Positions 8,604 to 16,313 of a DNA stretch of 44,667 nucleotides are shown here, in pieces. Position 1 is the stretch's first letter. Each line of letters starts with the position of its first letter. The notes beneath the pieces are model-generated. The model ran no database searches. It was not told the DNA's origin and was given only the letters and a program-made list of their open reading frames with translations. Made by a program: the position numbers and the translations under genes. Origin of the DNA: Paracoccaceae bacterium (GTDB lineage: Bacteria; Pseudomonadota; Alphaproteobacteria; Rhodobacterales; Rhodobacteraceae); contig JABDPT010000296.1 of NCBI GenBank assembly GCA_013042605.1, positions 1 to 44,667 on the forward strand, in the 5' to 3' direction.

Positions 8604-8942
8604 ATGACTTACGTGGTGACCGACAATTGCATCGCCTGCAAATACACCGATTGCGTTGAAGTGTGCCCGGTCGATTGCTTCTATGAAGGCGAGAACATGC
8701 TGGTCATCCACCCCGACGAATGCATCGACTGCGGGGTGTGCGAGCCTGAATGCCCTGCCGACGCGATCCGCCCCGATACCGAACCGGACATGGAAAAGTG
8801 GGTTGAGTTCAACCGCAAGTATTCCGAAGCCTGGCCGGTGATCATCACCAAGAAAGACCCGCTGCCCGAGGCCGACGACCGGGATGGCGAAGCCGGCAAG
8901 CTTGAGAAGTATTTCTCTGAAGAGGCGGGCGAGGGCGGCTAG
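8604..8942 (+). CDS. fdxA: 7Fe ferredoxin FdxA
   Basis: A 112-residue seven-iron ferredoxin, a cytosolic low-potential electron carrier. The cysteine pattern is complete: Cys9, Cys17 and Cys50 fit the 3Fe-4S cluster, and Cys21, Cys40, Cys43 and Cys46 the 4Fe-4S cluster, with extra Cys12 and Cys25. The C-terminal extension ([14 protein letters not shown] onwards) is usual in alphaproteobacterial FdxA. An AGGGA ribosome-binding site lies ahead of the ATG. The 100-nt gap upstream includes TTGCT-N5-AGCAA (8559-8573), possibly part of its promoter. A terminator-like hairpin follows. Confidence 0.95.
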   Translation: MTYVVTDNCIACKYTDCVEVCPVDCFYEGENMLVIHPDECIDCGVCEPECPADAIRPDTEPDMEKWVEFNRKYSEAWPVIITKKDPLPEADDRDGEAGKLEKYFSEEAGEGG

Positions 8943-8973
8943 GCGGCAGACATCGCGGCACCGCGAAAAACAG

Positions 8974-8994
8974 CCGATTTTTTCGGGAAATCGG
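8974..8994 (+). terminator. Hairpin downstream of fdxA (first of two)
   Basis: Arms CCGATTT (8974-8980) and AAATCGG (8988-8994) form a perfect 7-bp stem with a 7-nt loop, 31 nt after the fdxA stop. No T-run follows, so it may stabilise the fdxA 3' end rather than terminate. Confidence 0.5.
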
Positions 8995-9003
8995 TAGCTT
9001 AGG

Positions 9004-9034
9004 GCCCGACCCCTAGGAATCGGGCGATTTTTTT
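9004..9034 (+). terminator. Rho-independent terminator after fdxA
   Basis: A GCCCGA/TCGGGC stem (9004-9009, 9020-9025) with a 10-nt loop is followed by a 7-T run (9028-9034). It separates fdxA from carD. The AT-rich stretch right behind it (9035-9053, with TATATT) is a plausible start of the carD promoter. Confidence 0.75.
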
Positions 9035-9204
9035 GCTATATTGTAAAGATAACAGCCAGCGTACCGGGGGCATCGGGCGGGCGAGTTCCGCCCCTATGAT
9101 ATCGGCGCACGGCAACGAAAATAGCGCGACAGGGAGACAATGGTTAAGTCCCTGGCGTGTTTTTGTAGCCGGATGGCAGGGTAATGTGAGGATGATCCGC
9201 CCTT

Positions 9205-9717
9205 ATGAGCAAGTCTAAGAAATCCGAGTTTTCGCCTAACGATTTCGTCGTGTATCCCGCCCATGGTGTGGGTCAGATCGTATCGATCGAAGAGCAGGAC
9301 GTGGCCGGCATCACGCTGGAGCTTTTCGTGATCTCGTTCGAAAAGGACAAGATGACGCTAAAGGTGCCGACCAACAAGGCCACCGATGTGGGCATGCGCT
9401 CGCTCAGTTCACCCGATGTGGTCTCGAAGGCGATGACGACGCTGAAAGGCAAAGCCCGCGTCAAGCGCGCGATGTGGTCGCGCCGGGCGCAGGAATACGA
9501 GCAAAAGATCAATTCCGGCGACCTGATCGCCATCGCAGAGGTGGTGCGCGATCTGCACCGCACGGATGATCAGCGCGAGCAAAGCTATTCCGAACGTCAG
9601 CTTTACGAAGCCGCGCTTGAGCGTCTGACCCGCGAAGTGGCCGCCGTTTCCGGGGCCGATGAACATGATGCACAACGCCAGGTGGATGACGTGCTGATGA
9701 GCCGCGCGGCGGCCTGA
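9205..9717 (+). CDS. carD: CarD-family transcriptional regulator
   Basis: A 170-residue CarD_CdnL_TRCF-family protein. The N-terminal RNA-polymerase-interaction domain shows FSPNDFVVYPAHGVGQIVSIEEQ, and the C-terminal helical domain includes the Trp region AMWSRRAQEYEQKINSG. CarD proteins bind the beta subunit and stabilise open complexes, typically at rRNA and housekeeping promoters. A GAGGAT ribosome-binding site lies somewhat far from the ATG. The gene is monocistronic, between the fdxA terminator and its own terminator. A long leader (from about 9050) is unassigned; a 61-codon frame at 9033-9218 that runs into the carD start is not convincing. Confidence 0.92.
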   Translation: MSKSKKSEFSPNDFVVYPAHGVGQIVSIEEQDVAGITLELFVISFEKDKMTLKVPTNKATDVGMRSLSSPDVVSKAMTTLKGKARVKRAMWSRRAQEYEQKINSGDLIAIAEVVRDLHRTDDQREQSYSERQLYEAALERLTREVAAVSGADEHDAQRQVDDVLMSRAAA

Positions 9718-9745
9718 CCGCTCGTTGCCCGTAAGAACTGCGATG

Positions 9746-9767
9746 CGCCGCCCCAGGGCGGCGTTTT
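9746..9767 (+). terminator. Terminator between carD and the antiporter gene
   Basis: Arms CGCCGCCC (9746-9753) and GGGCGGCG (9756-9763) are followed by TTTT. The gene pair is convergent, so this can serve carD; on the other strand the T-run is missing. Confidence 0.75.
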
Positions 9768-9780
9768 GCGTTCCCGGACC

Positions 9781-11676
9781 CTAGTTTGCGCGGGGTGGCG
9801 GTTCGGCCTCGGCTGCGTCGTCAAGCTGGGTGACAAGCTCTGTTTCAAGCTCTTTGTTCAGCTCTTTTGCCCGTTCGACATAGGCCGGGTTTTCGGCAAC
9901 GGGCACGTTCGGGTCCCAAAGCTCGGCCAGCGCGCGCAGGGCCTCGCGGTCTTTCTTGAAGAAAAACTGCTCCATCCCCGCCGCCTCGAAATCGGTCAGC
10001 CCCATGTTTTCCAGAACATAGCGCCCGGCACGCAGGCTTGAATCGAACATTTCGCGCACGATGTCATCGGCCCCGGCGCGGTAAAGTTCGTAGGTGTGCA
10101 CCCGGTCATGGGCGCGCGCGACGATGTGGATATCGGGGCGCTCGCGCCGTGCATAGCGTACCAGCTTGACCGCGGCTTTCTTGTCATCAAGCGCCACGAC
10201 AAGCACCTTGGCGTTGTCGAGTCCCGCGGCGTGCAGCAATTCGGGCCGCGTGGGATCGCCAAAGAACCCCTTGAACCCGAACTTGCGCATCAGCTGGATC
10301 GTGGCAAGGTCATGGTCAAGCACGGTGGTCTTGAACCCCGCCATCTGAACCAGCCGGTTGACCACCTGTCCGAACCGCCCGATGCCCGCGATGATCACCG
10401 GCTGCTGTTCGTCGATCTCGTCGGGTTCCTGTTCGTCGATGGGCTCGCCCATCCGGGCCGACAACCGTTCATAGGCAATGAAAAAGAGTGGGGTCAGCAG
10501 CATCGAGAGGCTGATCACCAGCAGGATGATCTGCGCCAGATTGGGCGTAAGCACCGATTGCTGAAGCGAAAACGACACCAGCACAAAGCCGAATTCCCCG
10601 GCTTGCGCGAGGCCAAGGGTGAACAACCACCGATCGCGCCCCTTGAGGTTGAAGACCAGCGACAGGACATAAAGCACCATGCCCTTCGCGGCCATGATCG
10701 CAAGCGTCAGCCCGATGATGGTGAGCGGTTCACCAAAGAGGATGCCAAAGTTTATCCCCGCCCCGACGGTGATGAAGAAAAGGCCCAAGAGCAGGCCCTT
10801 GAAGGGCTCAAGGTCGCTTTCCAGCTCATGCCGGAATTCGGAGTTGGCCAGAACCACCCCGGCCAGAAATGTGCCAAGCGCGGGTGACAGGCCCACGAGG
10901 ATCATCAGAAACGCGATGCCCACGACGATCAGAAGGGCAAAGGCGGTGTACATCTCGCGCAGGCGCGCGGCATGGATGAAGCGGAAGAGGGGGCGGGTGG
11001 CAAAGACACCGAAGAGGATGACAACGCCAACCGCCAGCAGCGTGACAATCGTGACGCCCCAGCCCGGCAATCCTTCGACCAGCGACATCGTGGCATGTTG
11101 GGCGTGGTCGTCCTCAACCACCCCACGGCTGATCGATCCATCGTTCTGAAAGGCCGCCGGTGCGGTGACCGCCAGCAGCGGCAGCACCGCCAGCATAGGG
11201 ATCACAGCGATATCCTGTGTCAGCAGAACGGAAAACGTCGAACGCCCGCCGTTAGTCTGCATCAGGCCCTTTTCGCTGAGCGTCTGAAGCACGATGGCCG
11301 TCGATGACAGCGCGAATATCATCCCGATCGCCACAGCCGTCGGCAACGGCTGGCCAAGCGCCATGGCGCCGACGACGACCACCGCCATCGTGAGCGTGAT
11401 CTGAAGGCCGCCCATCCCGATCAGCCTGTGCCGCATGTCCCAGAGCGCGCGGGGATCAAGCTCGAGCCCGATGAGAAACAGCATCATAACGACGCCGAAT
11501 TCGGCGAAATGCTGGAGATCCTGCGTTTCTGTCCCCACAAGGCCGAGGATGGGCCCGATGACGATCCCGGCCAGCAAATAACCCAGCACCGACCCAAGCC
11601 CCAGCCGCGACGCCAGAGGCACCGCGATCACGGCGGCGGCAAGGTAGATAGACGCCTGATAGAGAAAGCTTTCCAT
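9781..11676 (-). CDS. KefB/KefC-type cation:proton antiporter (CPA2) with TrkA-N domain
   Basis: A 631-residue inner-membrane antiporter of the monovalent cation:H+ antiporter-2 family. About 12 to 13 hydrophobic segments fill the first 390 residues (for example ASIYLAAAVIAVPLAS and VLGYLLAGIVIGPILG). The NAD-binding KTN/TrkA-N domain starts near residue 425 with GIGRFG and VLDHD. K+ or Na+ efflux regulated by nucleotide or thiol ligands is the family role. The longer frame reaching 11823 has a Pro/Gly-rich, non-membrane N-terminus overlapping the lrp gene, so I chose the ATG at 11676, just before the first membrane helix. It lies 20 nt after the lrp stop and may be co-transcribed. Confidence 0.9.
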   Translation of the reverse strand: MESFLYQASIYLAAAVIAVPLASRLGLGSVLGYLLAGIVIGPILGLVGTETQDLQHFAEFGVVMMLFLIGLELDPRALWDMRHRLIGMGGLQITLTMAVVVVGAMALGQPLPTAVAIGMIFALSSTAIVLQTLSEKGLMQTNGGRSTFSVLLTQDIAVIPMLAVLPLLAVTAPAAFQNDGSISRGVVEDDHAQHATMSLVEGLPGWGVTIVTLLAVGVVILFGVFATRPLFRFIHAARLREMYTAFALLIVVGIAFLMILVGLSPALGTFLAGVVLANSEFRHELESDLEPFKGLLLGLFFITVGAGINFGILFGEPLTIIGLTLAIMAAKGMVLYVLSLVFNLKGRDRWLFTLGLAQAGEFGFVLVSFSLQQSVLTPNLAQIILLVISLSMLLTPLFFIAYERLSARMGEPIDEQEPDEIDEQQPVIIAGIGRFGQVVNRLVQMAGFKTTVLDHDLATIQLMRKFGFKGFFGDPTRPELLHAAGLDNAKVLVVALDDKKAAVKLVRYARRERPDIHIVARAHDRVHTYELYRAGADDIVREMFDSSLRAGRYVLENMGLTDFEAAGMEQFFFKKDREALRALAELWDPNVPVAENPAYVERAKELNKELETELVTQLDDAAEAEPPPRAN

Positions 11677-11696
11677 CGGGTGGGGGTCCTGGGGTC

Positions 11697-12155
11697 CTAA
11701 ATTGGCAAGGGTGCGTCGGCTTTGAGTTGGTCCATCACAATCTGGCTTTGGACCCGGGCCACCGCGGGGTGGGGCAATAATGTTTCGTGGATCAAAGTAT
11801 TCAGCGCGGCAAGGTCTTGGCAATAGACCCGCAGAAGATAATCCGCCTCTCCGGTCAGGGTCCAGGCGCTGGTGATCTCGGACCGGGTGGTAAGAATGCG
11901 CGTGAAGGTCTTGACCTTGTCGGGCGCGTGGGTGGCCATCTGCACTTGGACAAAGGCCTGTACTGCAAGGCCCAGATGGGTCGCCGACAGGCGCGCGCGA
12001 TATCCTTCGATGATCCCGGCGGCTTCAAGCCGCTGGCGCCGCCGCCCCGCCTGACTGGGCGAGAGGTTCAGAATGTCGCCCAATTGCTGGGCGGTAAGCT
12101 GCGCATCGCGTTGCAACGCGGTGAGCATTCGCAGGTCGGTTGGGTCAAAGTCCAT
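11697..12155 (-). CDS. Lrp/AsnC-family transcriptional regulator
   Basis: A 152-residue Lrp-type regulator. The N-terminal winged helix-turn-helix covers about residues 5-55 (LTAQQLGDILNLSPSQAGRRRQRLEAAG cut across the recognition helix), followed by a RAM/AsnC ligand domain (FVQVQMATHAPDK, WTLTGEADYLLRV). It is divergent from hppD with a 137-nt gap holding dyad repeats. The likely role, by position, is amino-acid-responsive control of tyrosine catabolism through hppD and autoregulation. The following antiporter gene on the same strand may be in the same transcript. Confidence 0.9.
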   Translation of the reverse strand: MDFDPTDLRMLTALQRDAQLTAQQLGDILNLSPSQAGRRRQRLEAAGIIEGYRARLSATHLGLAVQAFVQVQMATHAPDKVKTFTRILTTRSEITSAWTLTGEADYLLRVYCQDLAALNTLIHETLLPHPAVARVQSQIVMDQLKADAPLPI

Positions 12156-12292
12156 GCAGCAAATCCGCGCTTTTCGTCACAATAGCGCGAAAATAGTGTA
12201 TGAATAGTAACAATCGGGGCCACTATTGCGCAAATTTCACGCGAAACAGCGGATATAATCGTATCTCACGCGCGCAACAGGAGATATTTGTC
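12156..12292. promoter_or_regulatory. lrp-hppD divergent control region
   Basis: A perfect inverted repeat AATAGTG (12192-12198) / CACTATT (12221-12227) is centred near 12209. The left arm belongs to a longer imperfect palindrome, CACAATAGCGCGAA then AATAGTG (12178-12198), and the right arm continues as CACTATTGCGCAAATTT. This is consistent with phased Lrp-family sites. For hppD, a perfect TATAAT -10 box lies at 12254-12259 without a good -35, as in activated promoters, and AGGAG (12279-12283) is the ribosome-binding site for the ATG at 12293. Confidence 0.6.
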
Positions 12293-13399
12293 ATGGGACC
12301 GTTCCCCCACGATGCCCCCAAGGCCACGATTTCAGAGGCAAACCCCGCCGGAACCGACGGGTTCGAGTTTGTCGAATTTGCCCATCCCGACCCGGACGAG
12401 CTTCGCACGCTCTTCGCCAAGATGGGGTATGTCCACACCGCGACGCACAAGTCCAAGGCCATAGAGCTTTGGCAGCAGGGTGATATCACCTATGTGCTGA
12501 ACGACGAACCGGGCAGCCACGCGCGCACCTTCGTGGAAGAACACGGGCCTTGTGCCCCGTCGATGGCCTGGCGGGTTGTCGATGCAAAGCACGCCTTTGC
12601 CCATGCGGTCGCCAAGGGCGCCACGCCCTATGAAGGCCACGGCAAGACGATGGACGTCCCGGCTATTGTCGGGATCGGGGGAAGCCTGATCTATTTCATT
12701 GATAAATATTACGAGGCAAACCCTTACAATGAAGAGTTCAACTGGGTTTCGGACGCGCATCCCGAAGGCGTGGGCTTCTACTACCTCGATCACCTGACCC
12801 ACAACGTCCACAAGGGCAATATGGATGTCTGGTTCAAGTTCTACGGCGATCTCTTCAATTTCCATGAGATCCGGTTCTTCGATATCGAGGGCAAGTTCAC
12901 GGGGCTCTTGAGCCGAGCGCTCACCTCACCCTGTGGCCGCATCCGCATTCCGATCAACGAGGATCGGGGCGAGAAGGGGCAGATCGTCGAATACCTCAAT
13001 CGCTACAAGGGCGAAGGTATCCAGCATATCGCGGTCGGCGCGAAAGACATCTATGCCGCCACCGATGCGATTGCCGAAAACGGCATCCGCTTCATGCCCA
13101 AACCGCCCGAAGCCTATTACCACCTTTCGAAAGACCGGGTGATCGGGCATGACGAACCGCTTGAGAAGATGATGAAACACGGCATCCTGATCGACGGCGA
13201 AGGCGTGGTCGATGGGGGCGAGACGCGGATCCTGCTGCAGATTTTCTCGAAAACCGTGATCGGGCCGATCTTCTTCGAGTTCATTCAGCGCAAGGGCGAT
13301 GACGGGTTCGGCGAAGGCAACTTCAAGGCGCTGTTCGAGTCGATCGAGGCCGATCAAATCGCGCGCGGCGTCCTCGATGACACCAAACCGGCGGCTTAA
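12293..13399 (+). CDS. hppD: 4-Hydroxyphenylpyruvate dioxygenase
   Basis: A 368-residue Fe(II)-dependent dioxygenase that converts 4-hydroxyphenylpyruvate to homogentisate in tyrosine catabolism. The double vicinal-oxygen-chelate fold is recognisable. The metal triad is His167 in YLDHLTHNV, His245 in IQHIAVGAKD and Glu329 in FFEFIQRKG, with the GFGEGNFKALFESIE C-terminal gate helix. Length matches the family. I chose the ATG at 12293 because it has AGGAG 9 nt upstream; in-frame codons back to 12200 are not family-like and lie in the promoter region. Control by the divergent Lrp protein is likely. Its stop overlaps the convergent gene by 4 nt in a shared TTAA. Confidence 0.96.
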   Translation: MGPFPHDAPKATISEANPAGTDGFEFVEFAHPDPDELRTLFAKMGYVHTATHKSKAIELWQQGDITYVLNDEPGSHARTFVEEHGPCAPSMAWRVVDAKHAFAHAVAKGATPYEGHGKTMDVPAIVGIGGSLIYFIDKYYEANPYNEEFNWVSDAHPEGVGFYYLDHLTHNVHKGNMDVWFKFYGDLFNFHEIRFFDIEGKFTGLLSRALTSPCGRIRIPINEDRGEKGQIVEYLNRYKGEGIQHIAVGAKDIYAATDAIAENGIRFMPKPPEAYYHLSKDRVIGHDEPLEKMMKHGILIDGEGVVDGGETRILLQIFSKTVIGPIFFEFIQRKGDDGFGEGNFKALFESIEADQIARGVLDDTKPAA

Positions 13400-15357
13400 C
13401 CGCTTGGCACCTTGAGCGTCATGTTGCGCCCGCCTTTGACATAGCGCAGCTCATCATCATCGATGGCGGCGACCTGCCCACCATCGACCCGATCCCCGAC
13501 CTTGACCTTGATGTACCGTCCCGACGGCAATCGGACGAGGGCGCGACGGTTCGCATCCGATCCGTAAACTCCGATCAGGTTGATGCGGCGCAGGTTCAGC
13601 GCGTTCGCGATCGTGGCCTGCCGCGCGACAGAGGCCGAGCTTGGGATCTGCGGCTGGGCGGGGGCCGGGGCGGCGACGGTGCGCTGCGGTCGGTCTTCCT
13701 CGCGTGAGCGCAGGGCGGCGACGGTGGCGTCAAAGTTGTCGGGCCGTCCACGCGGTTGCGGCGATGCTCCGATGGCTTGCGCGCTTGGCGCGGTTGTCAC
13801 GAGCGCGGCCATCGCTTCGGCTTGCGCGGATTCCGGGCGTTCAGCGGGACGGATCGCGCCCAGTTCGACGCGGGACCGGCCACCAAGACGCGCGCGCTCA
13901 TTGCGTTCGATCAGACCCTCGGGCCGGCCACGGGGCCGCGGGCCCGCCAAAGCCTCGGCAATCGCGGCAGAGGTGTCGGGCGCGGCGGTTTCTGGCCGTT
14001 CCGGGGGCACAAGATCGGGCTGGCCCAGCGTGATCGTCACCCCATCGGGGGTTTCGGCGCCGTCTTCGGTCGCGCGCACGCGGCCGGTTTCATCAAGATC
14101 GAACGCCTGACCGGGGGCGGGCAGGCTGCGCGGTCGCTGCACAATGCCGGGGTCGAGCGACACCGGCGAAAGCGCATAGGCATCGTCGACCCGCACGGCC
14201 GGGTCGATGGACGCGAGATAGAGCGTTTCGATCTGCGAGGGGACCGGTACGCGGCCCGGCGGCGGTGGCGTTTGCCAGACCTCGGCGGCCGAAAGCTCTG
14301 CATAGTCGACCGGGGGCGGCAGGGCGCGGTCTTCGCCCCAGGCGGCGGGATCGGGGATGAACAGCGCAACATCGCGCCGCGCGAACATTTCTGACGGCGG
14401 GCGTTCACCGGGGATCGCGGCCGGGGCCGGATCCGGGGTCTCGTCGACGGGAAGGCGGGCGGCTTCGGTGGGCAGGGCCGCCGTGCCTTCGATCTGGGGA
14501 TCGCCGCCGGTGCTGGGCGTGTCGGCGACAGGCGGCAGAACGGTGACCACGGGTTCGTCGCGCGGCGAGACAAGGGCATAGGCCGTCCAGATCAGCGCGG
14601 CGGCGATGGCCAGAACCGCAAGGGCGGTCAGCCCGGGCCCCTTGCGTTCGGAAAAGAGCGCGGCGAAGGGCGAATTGGCAAGTGTTTGTGATGGGGCTTT
14701 GCGTGGGGCGGCGGGCGGCGGTGCGGCTGGCCCTTCAACCTCGGCTTCAACGTCTGATGTCCCTGTCCGCTGGCTTTCAAAGACCGGAGTTTCTTCGGGG
14801 TCGACTTCCGCGGCCACCTCTGGCTCGGCAATCGGATCCGGGGTTGGTGCCGGGGTTGCTTCGGGTGCCAGTCGCGGTTCGACAACCTGTGTCGGGCCGA
14901 AATCGGGCGCATCGGGAAACTGATCGGGCCTGGGCCGCGCGGTGAAACCAACCGGATTGAGACCGTAACGAACCGCGAAATCCTCGGCCTCGTCCAGCGT
15001 ATTGATGTCGAGAGCGGCCACCTTGATCTTGTCGCCATCGCGCCGCCAGTCAAAGGCCATCTCATCGACCGGACACGGGGTCAGGCCATCCAGCGCCGAG
15101 GCCACGTCGCCATCCCGCAGCCGGGTGCGACCGGCCGGGACATCGACGGTCGTGTAAAGAATTTCGCTTTCCGGAATGATCAGCGCGGTCTTGAAATCGG
15201 GCCCTTCGCGCGCCTCGGCCATGGCGCGCATCGCCTCCATCCGCGACGACAGATCGGGATCGTCCAGCCGCACCGTGTCTATCGCGACCCAGCCGTCGCC
15301 TTCCCGTGCGAGAAGGCGAATGCCGTCATGACTAAGATCAAGCGCGAAAGCGGGCAT
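13396..15357 (-). CDS. Single-pass membrane protein with GspL-like N-terminus and GspC/PilP-like C-terminus
   Basis: A 653-residue protein of a kind often carried as hypothetical in Rhodobacteraceae. Residues 1-150 resemble an actin-like GspL/PilM subdomain (ALIIPESEILYTTVDVPAG, ALDGLTPCPVDEMAFDW). Residues 150-240 are Pro/Glu-rich, and one membrane helix lies at about 242-264 (LTALAVLAIAAALIWTAYAL). A long disordered Pro/Arg/Ala segment follows, with repeated PRGRPE or PRGRPD units. The final 80 residues (INLIGVYGSDANRRALVRL, GRYIKVKVGDRVDGGQV) look like the beta domain of PilP/GspC inner-membrane clamp proteins. It would sit in the inner membrane facing the periplasm. The resemblance is by eye; no secretion or pilus genes are adjacent. 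Confidence 0.65.
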   Translation of the reverse strand: MPAFALDLSHDGIRLLAREGDGWVAIDTVRLDDPDLSSRMEAMRAMAEAREGPDFKTALIIPESEILYTTVDVPAGRTRLRDGDVASALDGLTPCPVDEMAFDWRRDGDKIKVAALDINTLDEAEDFAVRYGLNPVGFTARPRPDQFPDAPDFGPTQVVEPRLAPEATPAPTPDPIAEPEVAAEVDPEETPVFESQRTGTSDVEAEVEGPAAPPPAAPRKAPSQTLANSPFAALFSERKGPGLTALAVLAIAAALIWTAYALVSPRDEPVVTVLPPVADTPSTGGDPQIEGTAALPTEAARLPVDETPDPAPAAIPGERPPSEMFARRDVALFIPDPAAWGEDRALPPPVDYAELSAAEVWQTPPPPGRVPVPSQIETLYLASIDPAVRVDDAYALSPVSLDPGIVQRPRSLPAPGQAFDLDETGRVRATEDGAETPDGVTITLGQPDLVPPERPETAAPDTSAAIAEALAGPRPRGRPEGLIERNERARLGGRSRVELGAIRPAERPESAQAEAMAALVTTAPSAQAIGASPQPRGRPDNFDATVAALRSREEDRPQRTVAAPAPAQPQIPSSASVARQATIANALNLRRINLIGVYGSDANRRALVRLPSGRYIKVKVGDRVDGGQVAAIDDDELRYVKGGRNMTLKVPSG

Positions 15358-15500
15358 TAGCTAACCAGAGTTGTGGCTGCGCGAGCCTCCCCATGACTCG
15401 CGCCATGAACCTATCTCAGGTGGACCGATCTGAAAAGGTGACGCGGCGGGCAAACTACGGCAATGTGAGCAAGATTTTCGCAATTAATCGGAGGGCCGTG

Positions 15501-16202
15501 ATGAGGCATGTCATTGCAACCATCGTGATTGTTCTGGGGTTGGGTTTGGGTCTGCCGGGCCACGCGCAGGATTTGCCGGGCCGCATTTCCGTATCCGGCG
15601 AAGGGCGCGTCGAGGCGGTGCCGGACATGGCGACCGTGCGTTTGGGCGTGACGACGCAGGCCCCGGGCGCGCGCGAGGCCATCGACGACAATTCGCGGGC
15701 GATGGCGGCGGTACTTGACCGGCTCGCCGGGCTTGGGGTGGCCGAGCGGGATATTCAGACGCAGGGCTTTTCGGTCTCGCCAAGATGGGAAAACAGGTCT
15801 AACGCTCCGGCGCGCATCGCCGGGTTCGTGGCGCAGAACCGGGTGGCGATACGCGTGCGGGATCTCGATGCCCTCGGCGGTATCCTCGATGCTGTGGCCC
15901 GCGATGGGGCCAACAGCTTCGACGGATTGAGTTTTGGTCTGCAAGAGCCGGGGCCGGTGCAGGACGCTGCGCGGCGCGCCGCCGTTGCCGATGCGCGGGC
16001 GCGCGCGGCGCTATATGCCGAGGCGGCGGGGGTCGAACTGGGCCGGTTGCTGTCTCTGGGCGATGTGGGCGCGGGGCCGCAGCCCGGCCCGATGCCGATG
16101 GCGCGGGCGGAAATGGCGATGGTGTCGGATGCAGTGCCGATGGCAGCGGGTGAGTTGAGCATCACCGCGCAGGTGTTGATGGTTTTCGAGATTGCGGAGT
16201 AA
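15501..16202 (+). CDS. SIMPL-domain (DUF541) periplasmic protein
   Basis: A 233-residue exported protein of the SIMPL family (also called 26 kDa periplasmic immunogenic protein or BP26-like), whose members form channel-like oligomers in the periplasm; function is poorly known. A signal peptide ends near residue 22 (LGLGLGLPGHAQD). The domain shows ISVSGEGRVEAVPDMATVRLGV at the mature N-terminus and the C-terminal ARAALYAEAAGVELGRLLSLGD. The ATG at 15501 follows a strong GGAGGG ribosome-binding site; earlier in-frame starts extend into the divergent promoter area. Transcription is divergent from the GspL/GspC-like gene. Confidence 0.88.
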   Translation: MRHVIATIVIVLGLGLGLPGHAQDLPGRISVSGEGRVEAVPDMATVRLGVTTQAPGAREAIDDNSRAMAAVLDRLAGLGVAERDIQTQGFSVSPRWENRSNAPARIAGFVAQNRVAIRVRDLDALGGILDAVARDGANSFDGLSFGLQEPGPVQDAARRAAVADARARAALYAEAAGVELGRLLSLGDVGAGPQPGPMPMARAEMAMVSDAVPMAAGELSITAQVLMVFEIAE

Positions 16203-16230
16203 CAAGGGCAGCGACCGGCACGCAGTGGGA

Positions 16231-16247
16231 GGGCGCGAATAGCGCCC
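16231..16247. terminator. Hairpin after the SIMPL gene
   Basis: A GGGCGC-GAATA-GCGCCC stem-loop, 28 nt after the SIMPL stop. No T-run. Probably the 3' end structure of that transcript. Confidence 0.5.
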
Positions 16248-16272
16248 GCCCCTGGGGGACGGGTCGGGCGCT

Positions 16273-16293
16273 GCCCGGCGGTGCCCGCCGGGC
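16273..16293. terminator. Strong hairpin between the convergent SIMPL and metY genes
   Basis: GCCCGGCGG and CCGCCGGGC pair perfectly over 9 bp with a 3-nt loop, 20 nt from the metY stop. It can act on both converging transcripts; neither side has a long T-run. Confidence 0.6.
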
Positions 16294-16313
16294 TTAAGGT
16301 TACTTCGGTGTGC

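Noticed and set aside
9033-9218. A 61-codon frame ahead of carD as a possible leader peptide
   Set aside because: Weak start region within the fdxA terminator, no family-like sequence, and it overlaps the carD start out of frame.
11677-11823. 49-residue N-terminal extension of the antiporter
   Set aside because: Pro/Gly-rich, not membrane-like, overlapping the lrp gene; the ATG at 11676 directly precedes the first helix.
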